Below are positions 24,039 to 32,574 of a stretch of 64,000 bases of DNA, piece after piece. This stretch comes from Bacteroidota bacterium. Lineage in GTDB: Bacteria; Bacteroidota; Bacteroidia; 2-12-FULL-35-15. The translations under genes and the position numbers were made by a program. The stretch lies in assembly GCA_016722565.1 (NCBI GenBank), contig JADKIU010000007.1, positions 186,001 through 250,000 on the forward strand, read 5' to 3'. Under the pieces are notes generated by a model that was given only the letters and a program-made list of their open reading frames with translations, was not told the origin of the DNA and ran no database searches. How positions within the stretch are numbered: position 1 is the first letter of the stretch; every line of letters begins with the position of its first letter.

Positions 24039-24698
24039 ATGGCGAACGTAAAAGAATTCGAGCATTATTCAGATATTGAAATAATAGGCAAAATACTTGA
24101 TGGCGAAAGTAAACTCTATGAATTAATTATTCGCAGGAATAACCCCTTTTTATATAAAATTGGTAGAGCCTATAATTATACGCATCATGACACTGAAGAC
24201 TTGATGCAGGAAACTTACGTCAATGCATTTTACAATTTATCAAAATTTGAAGGAAAATCTACTTTTAAAACGTGGATCACAAGAATAATGCTTAATAACT
24301 GTTATCAAAAAAATAAAAAGCATAGTTACAAAAACGAAAATACAGTTGAGGAAATAACACTCGAAAAAAATAAACCGATGTTTCAAAATCACACGAATAC
24401 CGAAAAAAATATTTTAAATAAGGAACTGGGACATGTATTAGAAAAAGCACTTAATAAAATCCCTGAAGATTACCGGTTAGTGTTCACGATGCGAGAATTA
24501 AACGGACTAAACATAGCTGAAACAGCTGAGGCACTTAATATCAGCGAAACAAATGTGAAGGCTAGATTAAGCAGAGCAAAAACAATGTTAAGATCAGAAA
24601 TAGAAAAAATGTATTCGCCCGAAGATATCTACGAATTTAACTTGGTTTATTGTGACAGAATGGTAGAGCGAGTAATGGCAAAAATTACAACAAAATAA
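24039..24698 (+). CDS. ECF-type RNA polymerase sigma factor
   Basis: 219 residues. Region 2 is at ~20-95 (YNYTHHDTEDLMQETYVNAFYNLSKFEGKSTFKTWITRI) and region 4 at ~130-190 (PEDYRLVFTMRELNGLNIAETAEALNISETNVKARLSRAKTML in short motifs). No region 3 or anti-sigma gene is visible nearby. The repeated promoter motif before the DoxX-like and cytochrome genes suggests it transcribes its own operon. folE follows nine bases downstream. Confidence 0.92.
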   Translation: MANVKEFEHYSDIEIIGKILDGESKLYELIIRRNNPFLYKIGRAYNYTHHDTEDLMQETYVNAFYNLSKFEGKSTFKTWITRIMLNNCYQKNKKHSYKNENTVEEITLEKNKPMFQNHTNTEKNILNKELGHVLEKALNKIPEDYRLVFTMRELNGLNIAETAEALNISETNVKARLSRAKTMLRSEIEKMYSPEDIYEFNLVYCDRMVERVMAKITTK

Positions 24699-24707
24699 GA
24701 AGAGGCA

Positions 24708-25373
24708 ATGATAGAAGATGTTGTAACGGAAAAATTATTACACGAATTAAACGAGGAACATTTAAGCACTTCGATAGATACCCCTATGCGTGAAGATGCT
24801 TTTAAATTAAATGACACTCAAAAAATTAAAATTATTGCTGACCATTTTAAACAAATAATGCATACGCTGGGTTTAGATTTAACAGACGATAGCTTAAAAG
24901 ACACACCACTTAGAGTGGCAAAGATGTATGTTAAAGAAGCTTTTAGTGGGTTAAATCCTGCTAATAAACCACAAGCGGCATTATTTGAAAATAAGTATCG
25001 ATATAACGAAATGTTGATTGAAAAAGATATTACTTTATATTCTTATTGCGAACATCACTTTGTTCCCATCATCGGCAAAGTCCATGTGGCATATATTCCT
25101 AATAAGAAAGTTATTGGATTGTCTAAAATAAATCGTTTGGTACAATATTATGCTAAACGTCCGCAAGTTCAGGAGCGTTTGGTAAATCAAATAGCAGAGG
25201 GGTTAAAAGCCGCATTAAATAGTGATGATGTTGCTGTTATTATTGATGCTACACATCTTTGTGTATGTTCAAGAGGCATAAAAGACACAAATAGCAGCAC
25301 AATTACAGCTCATTACTCCGGTAAGTTTAAGGATGAAAAATTAAAAATGGAATTTATTACTTTGATTAAATAG
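24708..25373 (+). CDS. folE: GTP cyclohydrolase I
   Basis: 221 residues. The enzyme converts GTP to 7,8-dihydroneopterin triphosphate for folate or tetrahydrobiopterin-type cofactors. Zinc ligands are visible in YCEHHFVPIIGK (~115) and HLCVCSRG (~180). VIGLSKINRLV, YAKRPQVQERL and the C-terminal ITAHYSG are family hallmarks. The catalytic region is complete. Its place in an ECF-controlled island operon is unusual, as the housekeeping copy is normally elsewhere, so this is probably a second copy serving the island. Confidence 0.93.
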   Translation: MIEDVVTEKLLHELNEEHLSTSIDTPMREDAFKLNDTQKIKIIADHFKQIMHTLGLDLTDDSLKDTPLRVAKMYVKEAFSGLNPANKPQAALFENKYRYNEMLIEKDITLYSYCEHHFVPIIGKVHVAYIPNKKVIGLSKINRLVQYYAKRPQVQERLVNQIAEGLKAALNSDDVAVIIDATHLCVCSRGIKDTNSSTITAHYSGKFKDEKLKMEFITLIK

Positions 25374-25395
25374 TTAGATAACTGATACAATGCTA

Positions 25396-26082
25396 TTAAT
25401 TAAATAACAACTCATACAATCCATTTTCGCTAAAGCTATTTGGCACTAAAACATTAAAAATTCCATATTCTGTTAATTTATATTTAGTCGCATCCCCCAT
25501 TGCTATTACAAGTTGTCGCGAATCAATCTTGTATTTATTAAAATAAGATAATACGTTTGAAGGGCTTGTGAAAATTAAAATATCAGTATATGGTATGGTA
25601 AAATCACTTTTTATACTGGTTTTATACACATAAAGATTATAACAAGTATTAGTAAACGATAATTGTTTCTGTATAGATTGTAAAGAATCGATTGCTTGAG
25701 GAAATAAAACAGTATCATTTTTTAAAGCCTCCTTAAAATCTTTAGCGATTTGCAACATATTATTACCTTGACCAATAAAATTAGCTTCCTTACCAAAAGT
25801 CAATAAATAGTTTGCAGACACAATACTCACTACTCCATAATTGACGTTTGCAGGTAATATAGGATTTTGTGCAAAAAAATAGGTAATAGAGTTTTTACTT
25901 GAAAAAAATATCCACTTTGTTTGAGGTGTATACGAATAACGAACAGGATTAATTTCTATCAAGGGCTCATCAATTAGCGTTATGTTGCTATCGCTTTTTA
26001 ACCTTGTAAAGGCACCGTTCTCATCTACTTTTCTAGATATAAAAACACTTTTTATATCTTGAGATATAGCTTCACTAATCAT
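25396..26082 (-). CDS. hemD: Uroporphyrinogen-III synthase-like protein
   Basis: 228 residues with the loosely conserved HemD pattern: VFISR at the start, WIFFSSKNSI near 60, VYKTS near 150, ILIFTSPSNVLSYF near 170 and VIAMGDATKYKLTEYG near 195. HemD closes the tetrapyrrole ring, a step for heme and siroheme. The sequence is weakly conserved even among true HemD, so it could be a paralogue. It is convergent with folE and divergent from the UbiA-like gene. Confidence 0.65.
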   Translation of the reverse strand: MISEAISQDIKSVFISRKVDENGAFTRLKSDSNITLIDEPLIEINPVRYSYTPQTKWIFFSSKNSITYFFAQNPILPANVNYGVVSIVSANYLLTFGKEANFIGQGNNMLQIAKDFKEALKNDTVLFPQAIDSLQSIQKQLSFTNTCYNLYVYKTSIKSDFTIPYTDILIFTSPSNVLSYFNKYKIDSRQLVIAMGDATKYKLTEYGIFNVLVPNSFSENGLYELLFN

Positions 26083-26215
26083 ATATTTATTAATTAATTT
26101 TTAAGACTTATAATGCGTACTAATGTACTAATCTTTACTGCATTTATTTCACTCGTTTAGTATCAATAAATACCACTATTTAACATTTAATTTAAAGCAA
26201 TTGTCCGTTACTCAG

Positions 26216-26223
26216 TATATTTG
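26216..26223 (+). promoter_or_regulatory. Bacteroidota-type -7 promoter element
   Basis: TATATTTG fits TAnnTTTG. It lies in the divergent region between the HemD-like and UbiA-like genes, about 90 bases before the GTG start of the latter. Confidence 0.45.
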
Positions 26224-26314
26224 CAATAATTCAAATGAATATTCAAAAATATTTCAGTTTAACAATAATATATAATAAACTTAAATTCAACAATAAAAAC
26301 ATTTAAATGAGTCA

Positions 26315-27175
26315 GTGAAATCATTTTCTTTTTTAATTAATAGTAATATTTATATTTCATTTGCAGCATCTGTATTAGCAATTGAAACACAAATTCAGTT
26401 GGGAATGAGACCTCAGTTGCATCCCTACGTGTTTATTATTTTTTTCGCAACTTTATTTGAATATAACATACATCGTTTAATATTAGTTTTAACTAATAAG
26501 GATGCATTAAACCATCATAGACATTCTTGGATCAAAAAAAATCCAAAACAATTTTATTTCGTTGTATTCTTTTCTATCATAGGCTTTTTAGTTTCAATAC
26601 TTCTTGCTAAAGAAAGAGTTCTTATTGCTTTAGCACCTATAGGTCTATTAACCATTTTCTATTCCTTACCATTTTTTAAAAAATTAAAGTATGTTTTTAG
26701 ATTGAGAGAAATCCCCTTTCTTAAAATATTTTTAATTTCATTTGTGTGGTCAGTAGTCACAATATTACTTCCTATAATTCAGTCAAATATTACTTATGAT
26801 ATTGGCCATCTATTACTAATGTTAATTGAAAGATTTATATTCGTATTTGCAATTACTATTCCATTTGACATTAGAGATATTTCTGACGATAGGGTATCTG
26901 GATTAAAAACAATTCCCATATTAATAGGTCAAAAGAAGTCAATAGTTGTAGCTAATATTTCTCTGCTATTATTTACAATAATTTGTTTAGTTCATTATCC
27001 AATGTATAAACTTACATTTATTTTACCTGGTTTAATTTTATCAACATTAACCACCTTGTTTTTTCTTAATAATAAGACGTTACGTAGCCTTTATTATTAT
27101 CATTATGGCATTTTAGATGGTACAATGATTTTACAAGGATTTTTAGTGATTATCTTTTTCTATTTTTTAAATTAG
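26315..27175 (+). CDS. UbiA-like prenyltransferase family membrane protein
   Basis: 286 residues with eight or nine membrane helices. The second UbiA aspartate motif is clear near residue 188 (DIRDISDDRVSGLKTIPILIG). The first motif (usually NDxxDxxxD) is replaced by YNIHRLI, so prenyl transfer may not be retained. The start is a GTG, since the upstream ATG meets a stop after three codons. UbiA relatives make heme O or quinones. Here the product is unknown. Confidence 0.65.
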   Translation: MKSFSFLINSNIYISFAASVLAIETQIQLGMRPQLHPYVFIIFFATLFEYNIHRLILVLTNKDALNHHRHSWIKKNPKQFYFVVFFSIIGFLVSILLAKERVLIALAPIGLLTIFYSLPFFKKLKYVFRLREIPFLKIFLISFVWSVVTILLPIIQSNITYDIGHLLLMLIERFIFVFAITIPFDIRDISDDRVSGLKTIPILIGQKKSIVVANISLLLFTIICLVHYPMYKLTFILPGLILSTLTTLFFLNNKTLRSLYYYHYGILDGTMILQGFLVIIFFYFLN

Positions 27176-27244
27176 CCAAAGAATAAATTCATGGAAAAGA
27201 ATTGCAGTCTCTACAAAAATGATTTATAAATAGACATTACGTTT

Positions 27245-27838
27245 ATGCCAACAAAAAAAATAAAAAGAAGTTATAGAAAGGTTAAGTATGTTTTTTATAA
27301 AGAAACGTTAATTGATAAAAAAGAACATTTTTTTACATTTCTCGGTGCATTTTTCGGCATTGGTATTATAGGATTCATTAACAGCAAATATTTTGTTTTT
27401 AATGATAATTTATTCTTGATAGGTTCATTTGGAGCCTCTTCTGTTTTGATTTACGGAGCTATAAACAGTCCATTAGCTCAACCACGTAATTTAATTGGCG
27501 GGCACATTGTGTCTGCTATTATAGGAGTCACAGTTCACAAATTAATACCAAATGAAATTTGGCTATCCTCAGCACTAGCCGTTGCTCTTTCTATTGTTTT
27601 TATGCAGATTACAAAAACGCTCCATCCCCCAGGTGGAGCTACAGCTTTAATCGCAAATATCGGCAGTGAAAAAATAAAGGCATTGGGATATATATACGTT
27701 CTTTCTCCAGTATTAACAGGTGTTCTAATCTTATTTTTAGTCGCACTAATTTTTAACAATATCACGCCAAACAGAAGGTATCCTGTAAAAAAGGATTATA
27801 GAAAAAGGATTCGATTCATTTTAGGGTTAAAAAAATAA
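27245..27838 (+). CDS. HPP family membrane protein (island copy)
   Basis: 197 residues with the TLHPPGGATALIANIGSEK motif near residue 127 and four to five helices. It is closely related to the chromosomal HPP protein at 11912-12508, with whole stretches such as NSPLAQPRNL and HKLIP shared. Nitrite transport is reported for some plant and cyanobacterial HPP proteins. Beside an NO-linked Rrf2 regulator and a respiratory oxidase, a nitrite role is plausible but unproven. Confidence 0.85.
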   Translation: MPTKKIKRSYRKVKYVFYKETLIDKKEHFFTFLGAFFGIGIIGFINSKYFVFNDNLFLIGSFGASSVLIYGAINSPLAQPRNLIGGHIVSAIIGVTVHKLIPNEIWLSSALAVALSIVFMQITKTLHPPGGATALIANIGSEKIKALGYIYVLSPVLTGVLILFLVALIFNNITPNRRYPVKKDYRKRIRFILGLKK

Positions 27839-27880
27839 TAAAAGATATTTTTGTCTTTTATTTAAAATTGTATACATTTG
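27837..27880 (+). promoter_or_regulatory. Rrf2-gene promoter with overlapping 9-bp inverted repeat
   Basis: -33 TTG (27851-27853), 19 bases, then -7 TACATTTG (27873-27880). AATAAAAGA / TCTTTTATT (27837-27845 and 27854-27862), a perfect inverted repeat, straddles the -33. It could be an autoregulatory operator or a weak terminator of the HPP gene. Confidence 0.5.
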
Positions 27881-27899
27881 TACTATAAATATCATTACT

Positions 27900-28334
27900 A
27901 TGTTTTCAAAAGCTTGTGAATACGCTATTAGATCTACAATATACATTGCAGAACAGTCCAATTTAGATAAGCGTGTAAGTATTACAGACATTGCAAAAGC
28001 GATTGATTCGCCTGAAGCCTTTACTGCAAAAATTTTGCAACAACTTTCAAAAAATCAAATAATAGACTCAATTAAAGGTCCTAATGGAGGATTTTCTATA
28101 GAAAAAAAAAATATGCGTAATTTAAAACTTAGTCAGATAGTATTGGCTATTGATGGTGATTCTATATACAAGGGTTGTGGATTAGGCTTTAAAGAATGTT
28201 CGGAAAAACAGCCTTGCCCAGTACATAATAAATTTAAAATTGTAAGAGATGAATTAAAATATATGCTCGAAAATACCACTATTCTTGAATTGTCACTTGG
28301 GCTAAAAGAAGGGTTAACATTTTTGCATAGATAA
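27900..28334 (+). CDS. Rrf2 family Fe-S transcriptional regulator (NsrR/IscR-like)
   Basis: 144 residues. N-terminal winged helix (EYAIRSTIYIAEQ, ITDIAKAIDSPEAFTAKILQQL, GPNGGF wing). Three cysteines follow at ~98-111 in GCGLGFKECSEKQPC, spaced C-x6-C-x5-C, close to the IscR/NsrR cluster ligands. In that family the cluster senses NO, iron or redox state. Its position just before the oxidase operon suggests it controls that operon. The inverted repeat over its own promoter suggests self-regulation. Confidence 0.88.
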   Translation: MFSKACEYAIRSTIYIAEQSNLDKRVSITDIAKAIDSPEAFTAKILQQLSKNQIIDSIKGPNGGFSIEKKNMRNLKLSQIVLAIDGDSIYKGCGLGFKECSEKQPCPVHNKFKIVRDELKYMLENTTILELSLGLKEGLTFLHR

Positions 28335-28403
28335 AAAAATTAAAACATTAAAGGATATAAAGGTCTTAATATATTGTAATATATAATTCAAAAAATAGAA
28401 ATC

Positions 28404-28742
28404 ATGAATACATCTAAACAATCACAAATCAATACTCGGAATGGAAGCCAAAATTCATCTGACAGAGGAATTGATACTTGGTTCAACGAGCAAGCAGAAA
28501 AATTCGAGAAATCCCGTTTTGGGTGGATGGCAATGGGTATTACAATTCAAAGCTGTTTGGGTTCCATTGCTTGTGGCTTTATTCTTCAAAATAATGCTCA
28601 CGTTATTTTACTAGCAACTTGTGCAGCAATTACAATGGCTAGCAACGCCGTTTTTATTGCCCTTGGTTCGGGTAAGCTCTGCCTTTCGATGTTTTACTTA
28701 AGTATTTTTTTGAACACCATTTTTATTATTACAAACATCTAA
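28404..28742 (+). CDS. Small membrane protein of unknown function
   Basis: 112 residues. A polar N-terminus of ~38 residues (Ser/Asn/Gln-rich) is followed by three membrane helices with several cysteines (MGITIQSCLGSIACGF, LLATCAAITMASNAVF, LCLSMFYLSIFLNTIF). It sits 11 bases before the oxidase catalytic subunit, so it is probably co-expressed and may be an oxidase accessory. No family is recognised. Confidence 0.65.
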   Translation: MNTSKQSQINTRNGSQNSSDRGIDTWFNEQAEKFEKSRFGWMAMGITIQSCLGSIACGFILQNNAHVILLATCAAITMASNAVFIALGSGKLCLSMFYLSIFLNTIFIITNI

Positions 28743-28753
28743 ATTCAGTCAAA

Positions 28754-30889
28754 ATGAAGCTAAGGCTAATAATAACCACCATACTTATATTTTATGGCTC
28801 AACGCTATTAAATGCTCAAGAAGCGAATAACATGATTCATCTTGAAAATTCACCACCAACCGCAACCTTCATATTTATATTATTCATAGGATTATTTTTA
28901 GCCATCATTTGGTACTTCCTTAGAAAATTTAATATTCAGGTATCTCTGGAAAAAAAATGGAGAAAAGAAACTACTACTAAAAGATTTTCTTCCTATATAT
29001 CTAGTTTAAATTCAAATCAGATAACAGAATATCTTAAAGTAAAGCGGTTGCTTCGTTCTAAAAAAAAATCTGATATAAATAAAGGTATAAGCACTATTAT
29101 ACTTATACTTTTCTCCTCATTAACATTATCTGCTCAAAATAATACTAATCCGGAAAAGGGATTGTTTGGTCAAGGCGGTATTATTATAACCCTTATATTA
29201 ATTTTAATACCTGTTTTGCTAGGATCAATTTTTGCGATTGTTAAAGCAATTAATGCGTTCAAAATTTATAATAATCAAAATAAATTACAAGATTCTAAGC
29301 AATTTGCAGAAAATCTTATAGCAATAGAAGATGAGGAACTGGAAAGTACTCTTCTAAAACGTAAAGCTGCACTTGATTATACATTGTCTAACTATGAGCT
29401 ATCTGGAAAAAATAAGGCAGAAGATACAATAGGCATCATTCAAAATGCAAATCCAGATCACCAGGTTCACTTCACAGCACAAAAAAAGAAAGCAATTCCA
29501 AGGCCTAGCCTCGACAAAGATATCACAAAATTAATCCTATGGTATTTGGGATGCGCTGCCTTTTGGCTTGTACTTGGTGGTACTATTGGTGAATATGTAG
29601 GAATAAAATTTGTGTCTCCTGATGCGGATCATATTAGTTGGTTGAGTTTTGGAAGGCTAAGACCTGTTCATACGAATATGGTTTTTTGGGGTTGGGCATC
29701 ATTAGGCATAATCGGTTTAGGATATTACGTAGTACCAACGGTTAGTAATGCAAAAACATACAACATCAAATGGGGATGGAATGCTCTTTGGTTAATTAAT
29801 GCGATGGTAATCTTTGGTACAATAAGTTTAATGGCAGGTATCAATAATGGTGGCGGAGAGTTCAGAGAATATATATGGCCAATCATGGCGCTATTTGCAG
29901 TCGCTCTTATTCTAACATTATTAAACTTTTTAAAAACTGTAGCTAAACGCACTACCAAAGAAATTTACATTTCAAACTGGTATATTATTTCATCCATTAT
30001 TTTCACAATTATAATTGCCCTAACGGCTTACTTGCCATTTTGGCAAAATGGCATTAGCGAAACAATCATTCAAGGCTATTATATGCACTCCGGTGTTGGT
30101 ATGTGGTTTACTTTATATACACTTGGGTTGTTATATTATTTTATTCCTCAGCAATTAAACCGTCCAATCTATGCGTATAGCTTAGGTATATTGGCGTTTT
30201 GGACACAAATTTTATTTTACACAATTATAGGCACACATCATTTTGTTTTTAGCGCAATTCCATGGTGGCTACAAACAGTTGCTATTGTTGGTAGTGGTGG
30301 TATGATAATTCCTGTTGTAGCCGCTACAATTAATTACTTTTTTACATTTAAAGGTCAATGGAAAAAAGTATCGAACAGTTACACTTTACCATTCTTTTTT
30401 GTTGCTGTTATGTATTATTTTATTGTTTCTATGCAGGGTACAGCTGAAGCATTTAAGTTTACTAATCAATTATGGCACTTCACCGATTTTACAGTGGGAC
30501 ATTCTCATCTTGGGTTTTATGGCATAATCACATTCGCCATTTGGGGTGGCACCTATACAATAGTTCCAAGGTTAACAGGTATAGAGCCGCAACATCATAT
30601 TGTTGGAGCGCACTTTTGGTTAGCCTTTATTGGATTATTGTTTTATGCTATCCCTTTATCCATTGGCGGCACGTTGAAAGGCATGATGTGGATGGAAGGT
30701 AAACCCTTTATTGATAGTGTTGTAATGATGTTTGACTATTGGTTATGGAGAGCAATTGGTGGCAGTTTAATGTTTTTAGCTCACTTTGTCTTTGCTTATA
30801 ATTTCTATAAAATGACACGAAAACCAACTGTTGATATTGATATTAAAGAAGAGGCAATTAGACATTTAAAATCAATCATTGGAAATTAA
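28754..30889 (+). CDS. ccoN: cbb3-like heme-copper oxidase catalytic subunit with N-terminal extension
   Basis: 711 residues. The CcoN-like core (~255-690) has low-spin heme ligand H306 (RPVHTN), CuB ligands H445 (YYMHSG), H495 and H496 (GTHH), Tyr489 six residues before H495 as in the C-family cross-linked tyrosine, and H583/H585 (VGHSH). The helix after H445 lacks the NorB glutamate, so oxygen reduction is favoured over pure NO reduction. The ~240-residue N-terminal extension is unusual: two signal-like helices ending NAQ (20) and SAQ (127), each followed by a membrane helix and a charged region. It is followed by the cytochrome subunit. Confidence 0.85.
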   Translation: MKLRLIITTILIFYGSTLLNAQEANNMIHLENSPPTATFIFILFIGLFLAIIWYFLRKFNIQVSLEKKWRKETTTKRFSSYISSLNSNQITEYLKVKRLLRSKKKSDINKGISTIILILFSSLTLSAQNNTNPEKGLFGQGGIIITLILILIPVLLGSIFAIVKAINAFKIYNNQNKLQDSKQFAENLIAIEDEELESTLLKRKAALDYTLSNYELSGKNKAEDTIGIIQNANPDHQVHFTAQKKKAIPRPSLDKDITKLILWYLGCAAFWLVLGGTIGEYVGIKFVSPDADHISWLSFGRLRPVHTNMVFWGWASLGIIGLGYYVVPTVSNAKTYNIKWGWNALWLINAMVIFGTISLMAGINNGGGEFREYIWPIMALFAVALILTLLNFLKTVAKRTTKEIYISNWYIISSIIFTIIIALTAYLPFWQNGISETIIQGYYMHSGVGMWFTLYTLGLLYYFIPQQLNRPIYAYSLGILAFWTQILFYTIIGTHHFVFSAIPWWLQTVAIVGSGGMIIPVVAATINYFFTFKGQWKKVSNSYTLPFFFVAVMYYFIVSMQGTAEAFKFTNQLWHFTDFTVGHSHLGFYGIITFAIWGGTYTIVPRLTGIEPQHHIVGAHFWLAFIGLLFYAIPLSIGGTLKGMMWMEGKPFIDSVVMMFDYWLWRAIGGSLMFLAHFVFAYNFYKMTRKPTVDIDIKEEAIRHLKSIIGN

Positions 30890-30900
30890 TAAAAAGTATC

Positions 30901-31911
30901 ATGAATATATTTAATGATCATAAAAAACTGTATACAACAGCAGGTGCTTTGTTTTTGGGACTAACATTCCTTACGGCAATTATGCCCGCTCTTCAAAATC
31001 AAAAAAACACTGAACCTCTGCCCGAATCTAAACCATTAAGTGGTGATGCTTTAGCCGGTAAAATGATTTATATATCCGAAGGTTGTGTTGCTTGTCATTC
31101 ACAACAAGTAAGAAATATAGATATGGACAAAGTATTCGGCTCTCGCCCAGGAATGGCTGCTGATTATGCCAATATAGAAAGAACCAGTTTTTGGCAAAAC
31201 ACGGCAACATTAATGGGTACCGAAAGAACAGGCCCGGATTTAACCGATGTAGGAAATAGGCAATCAAGTATAGATTGGAATTTAATGCACCTGTTTAATC
31301 CTCGTACCGTTGTTAAGCAATCCATCATGCCATCCTACGAATGGCTGTTCGAAACAAAACTTCATCCTACTAAATCAGATGTTGTTGTAAATGTGCCTCC
31401 AGAATTTTTAAAGGGTTTACACGGAAAACTAGTTGCGAAAAAAGAAGCCTTACAGTTAGTTGCATATATACAATCTTTAAAACAAATTCCATTACCAGAC
31501 GGATCTAAAACTCCAATTTTTTTATACAAGAAAGAAACCAAGGTATCACTTGAGTCTAATTCGAATAGCGATGCTGATGGAAAAACGCTTTACATAGCCA
31601 ATTGTCAAAGCTGCCATCAAGCAAACGGCGAAGGCCTTAAAGGTGCATTCCCTTCATTAAAAGGGAGTCCTATTGTTAACGGAGACAATTTAGAACTATA
31701 TGTAGATATTATTATGAATGGCTATGATGCCCGAGCAGAATATGGAGTCATGTCCGCAGTGGGCACAAACATGGAATTCAGCGAACATCAAGTTGCGGCA
31801 ATTATTAATTACGAAAGAACAAGTTGGGGAAATACTGGTAAAAAGGTAAGTCCTGAAGAAGTAAAGAAAATAATGGATTTTATTAAAATTAAAGCGACAG
31901 CAGCAAAATGA
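30901..31911 (+). CDS. CcoO-like and cytochrome c fusion subunit
   Basis: 336 residues with an N-terminal membrane anchor (~13-31). The CcoO-like heme domain has CVACH at 62-66, SQQVRN, GSRPG, GTERTGPDLTDVG and axial Met143 in SIMPSYEWLF. A second class-I cytochrome c domain has CQSCH at 235-239 (ANGEGLKGAFPSLKGSP). Canonical cbb3 oxidases use separate CcoO and diheme CcoP. Here one protein appears to bring both, with two hemes rather than three. Its stop overlaps the next start (ATGA). Confidence 0.85.
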   Translation: MNIFNDHKKLYTTAGALFLGLTFLTAIMPALQNQKNTEPLPESKPLSGDALAGKMIYISEGCVACHSQQVRNIDMDKVFGSRPGMAADYANIERTSFWQNTATLMGTERTGPDLTDVGNRQSSIDWNLMHLFNPRTVVKQSIMPSYEWLFETKLHPTKSDVVVNVPPEFLKGLHGKLVAKKEALQLVAYIQSLKQIPLPDGSKTPIFLYKKETKVSLESNSNSDADGKTLYIANCQSCHQANGEGLKGAFPSLKGSPIVNGDNLELYVDIIMNGYDARAEYGVMSAVGTNMEFSEHQVAAIINYERTSWGNTGKKVSPEEVKKIMDFIKIKATAAK

Positions 31912-32165
31912 AAAAGAAAATTGTGATACTAATTATATTTCTGCAAACACTTGCCAACGCTTGCCCTGTTTGTGAAAGACAACAACCGAAAATTTTGAGA
32001 GGCATTGTGCATGGTACTGGTCCTGATAATAGTTGGGACTATGTAATCGTTTGGTCAATTGCAATTATAGCAATGTTGACACTTTTCTTCTCAATAAAAT
32101 GGCTTGTTAAGCCAGGTGAGAAAAACAAATCACACATTAAGTATTTTATTTTAAATAACGATTAA
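31908..32165 (+). CDS. Small membrane protein with CPVC motif
   Basis: 85 residues. A signal-like N-terminus is followed at once by CPVC (residues ~18-21), then a periplasmic stretch and one membrane helix (VIVWSIAIIAMLTLFFSIKWLV). The pair of cysteines facing the periplasm could bind copper or act in thiol exchange for oxidase assembly. It is translationally coupled to the cytochrome subunit. No family name is offered. Confidence 0.65.
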   Translation: MKKKIVILIIFLQTLANACPVCERQQPKILRGIVHGTGPDNSWDYVIVWSIAIIAMLTLFFSIKWLVKPGEKNKSHIKYFILNND

Positions 32166-32166
32166 A

Positions 32167-32574
32167 ATGAGCGCCAATAGTAAAGTAATAATATTCTTAG
32201 ACGACGAGAAAATTCCTTTTGGGGAATTTGAAGCTCCAATAAATTTTGAACTCGATACGCGTAAGTTGGTTGATGGAGCTCATAATCTAAAAATAGTCAG
32301 CAAAGATCCATTAGGTAAAGAAGGCATCCGCCTCATTCCATTTACAGTCCGAAATGGACCTGCTATTGCTGTTGAAGGTATTTCAGAAAACGAAGTAGTA
32401 GATGGCGTTTTACCAATTATGATAAATGCCTATGGTAAAGGTGATCAAAAAAGATTTTTGATTGAAGGTAGTGAAACTCCCCAAAGCATACCTGCTTGGC
32501 TTTGGGCTTTAATTATTGGCTTCGTAGGCTGGGGAATCTATTATGCAGTAACCGCTTTAAATACACTTCTATAA
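32167..32574 (+). CDS. Tail-anchored beta-domain protein of the oxidase operon
   Basis: 135 residues without signal peptide. Residues 1-105 look like an all-beta, Ig-like domain (KVIIFLDDEKIPFGEFEAPINFEL style strands). A C-terminal membrane helix follows (IPAWLWALIIGFVGWGIYYAV). The tail resembles the IPAWW-type entry helix of CcoP subunits. Its stop overlaps the globin start (TAATG). Probably an accessory oxidase subunit. This is inferred from operon position only. Confidence 0.55.
   Translation: MSANSKVIIFLDDEKIPFGEFEAPINFELDTRKLVDGAHNLKIVSKDPLGKEGIRLIPFTVRNGPAIAVEGISENEVVDGVLPIMINAYGKGDQKRFLIEGSETPQSIPAWLWALIIGFVGWGIYYAVTALNTLL

Noticed and set aside
28754..30889. Calling the catalytic subunit a NorB-type nitric oxide reductase
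   Set aside because: It has the C-family tyrosine (Y489) six residues before the paired histidines and lacks the NorB glutamate after the first CuB histidine.
32496..32573. Upstream extension of the truncated haemoglobin
   Set aside because: It overlaps the preceding coding sequence. The TAATG overlap and family start favour 32574.
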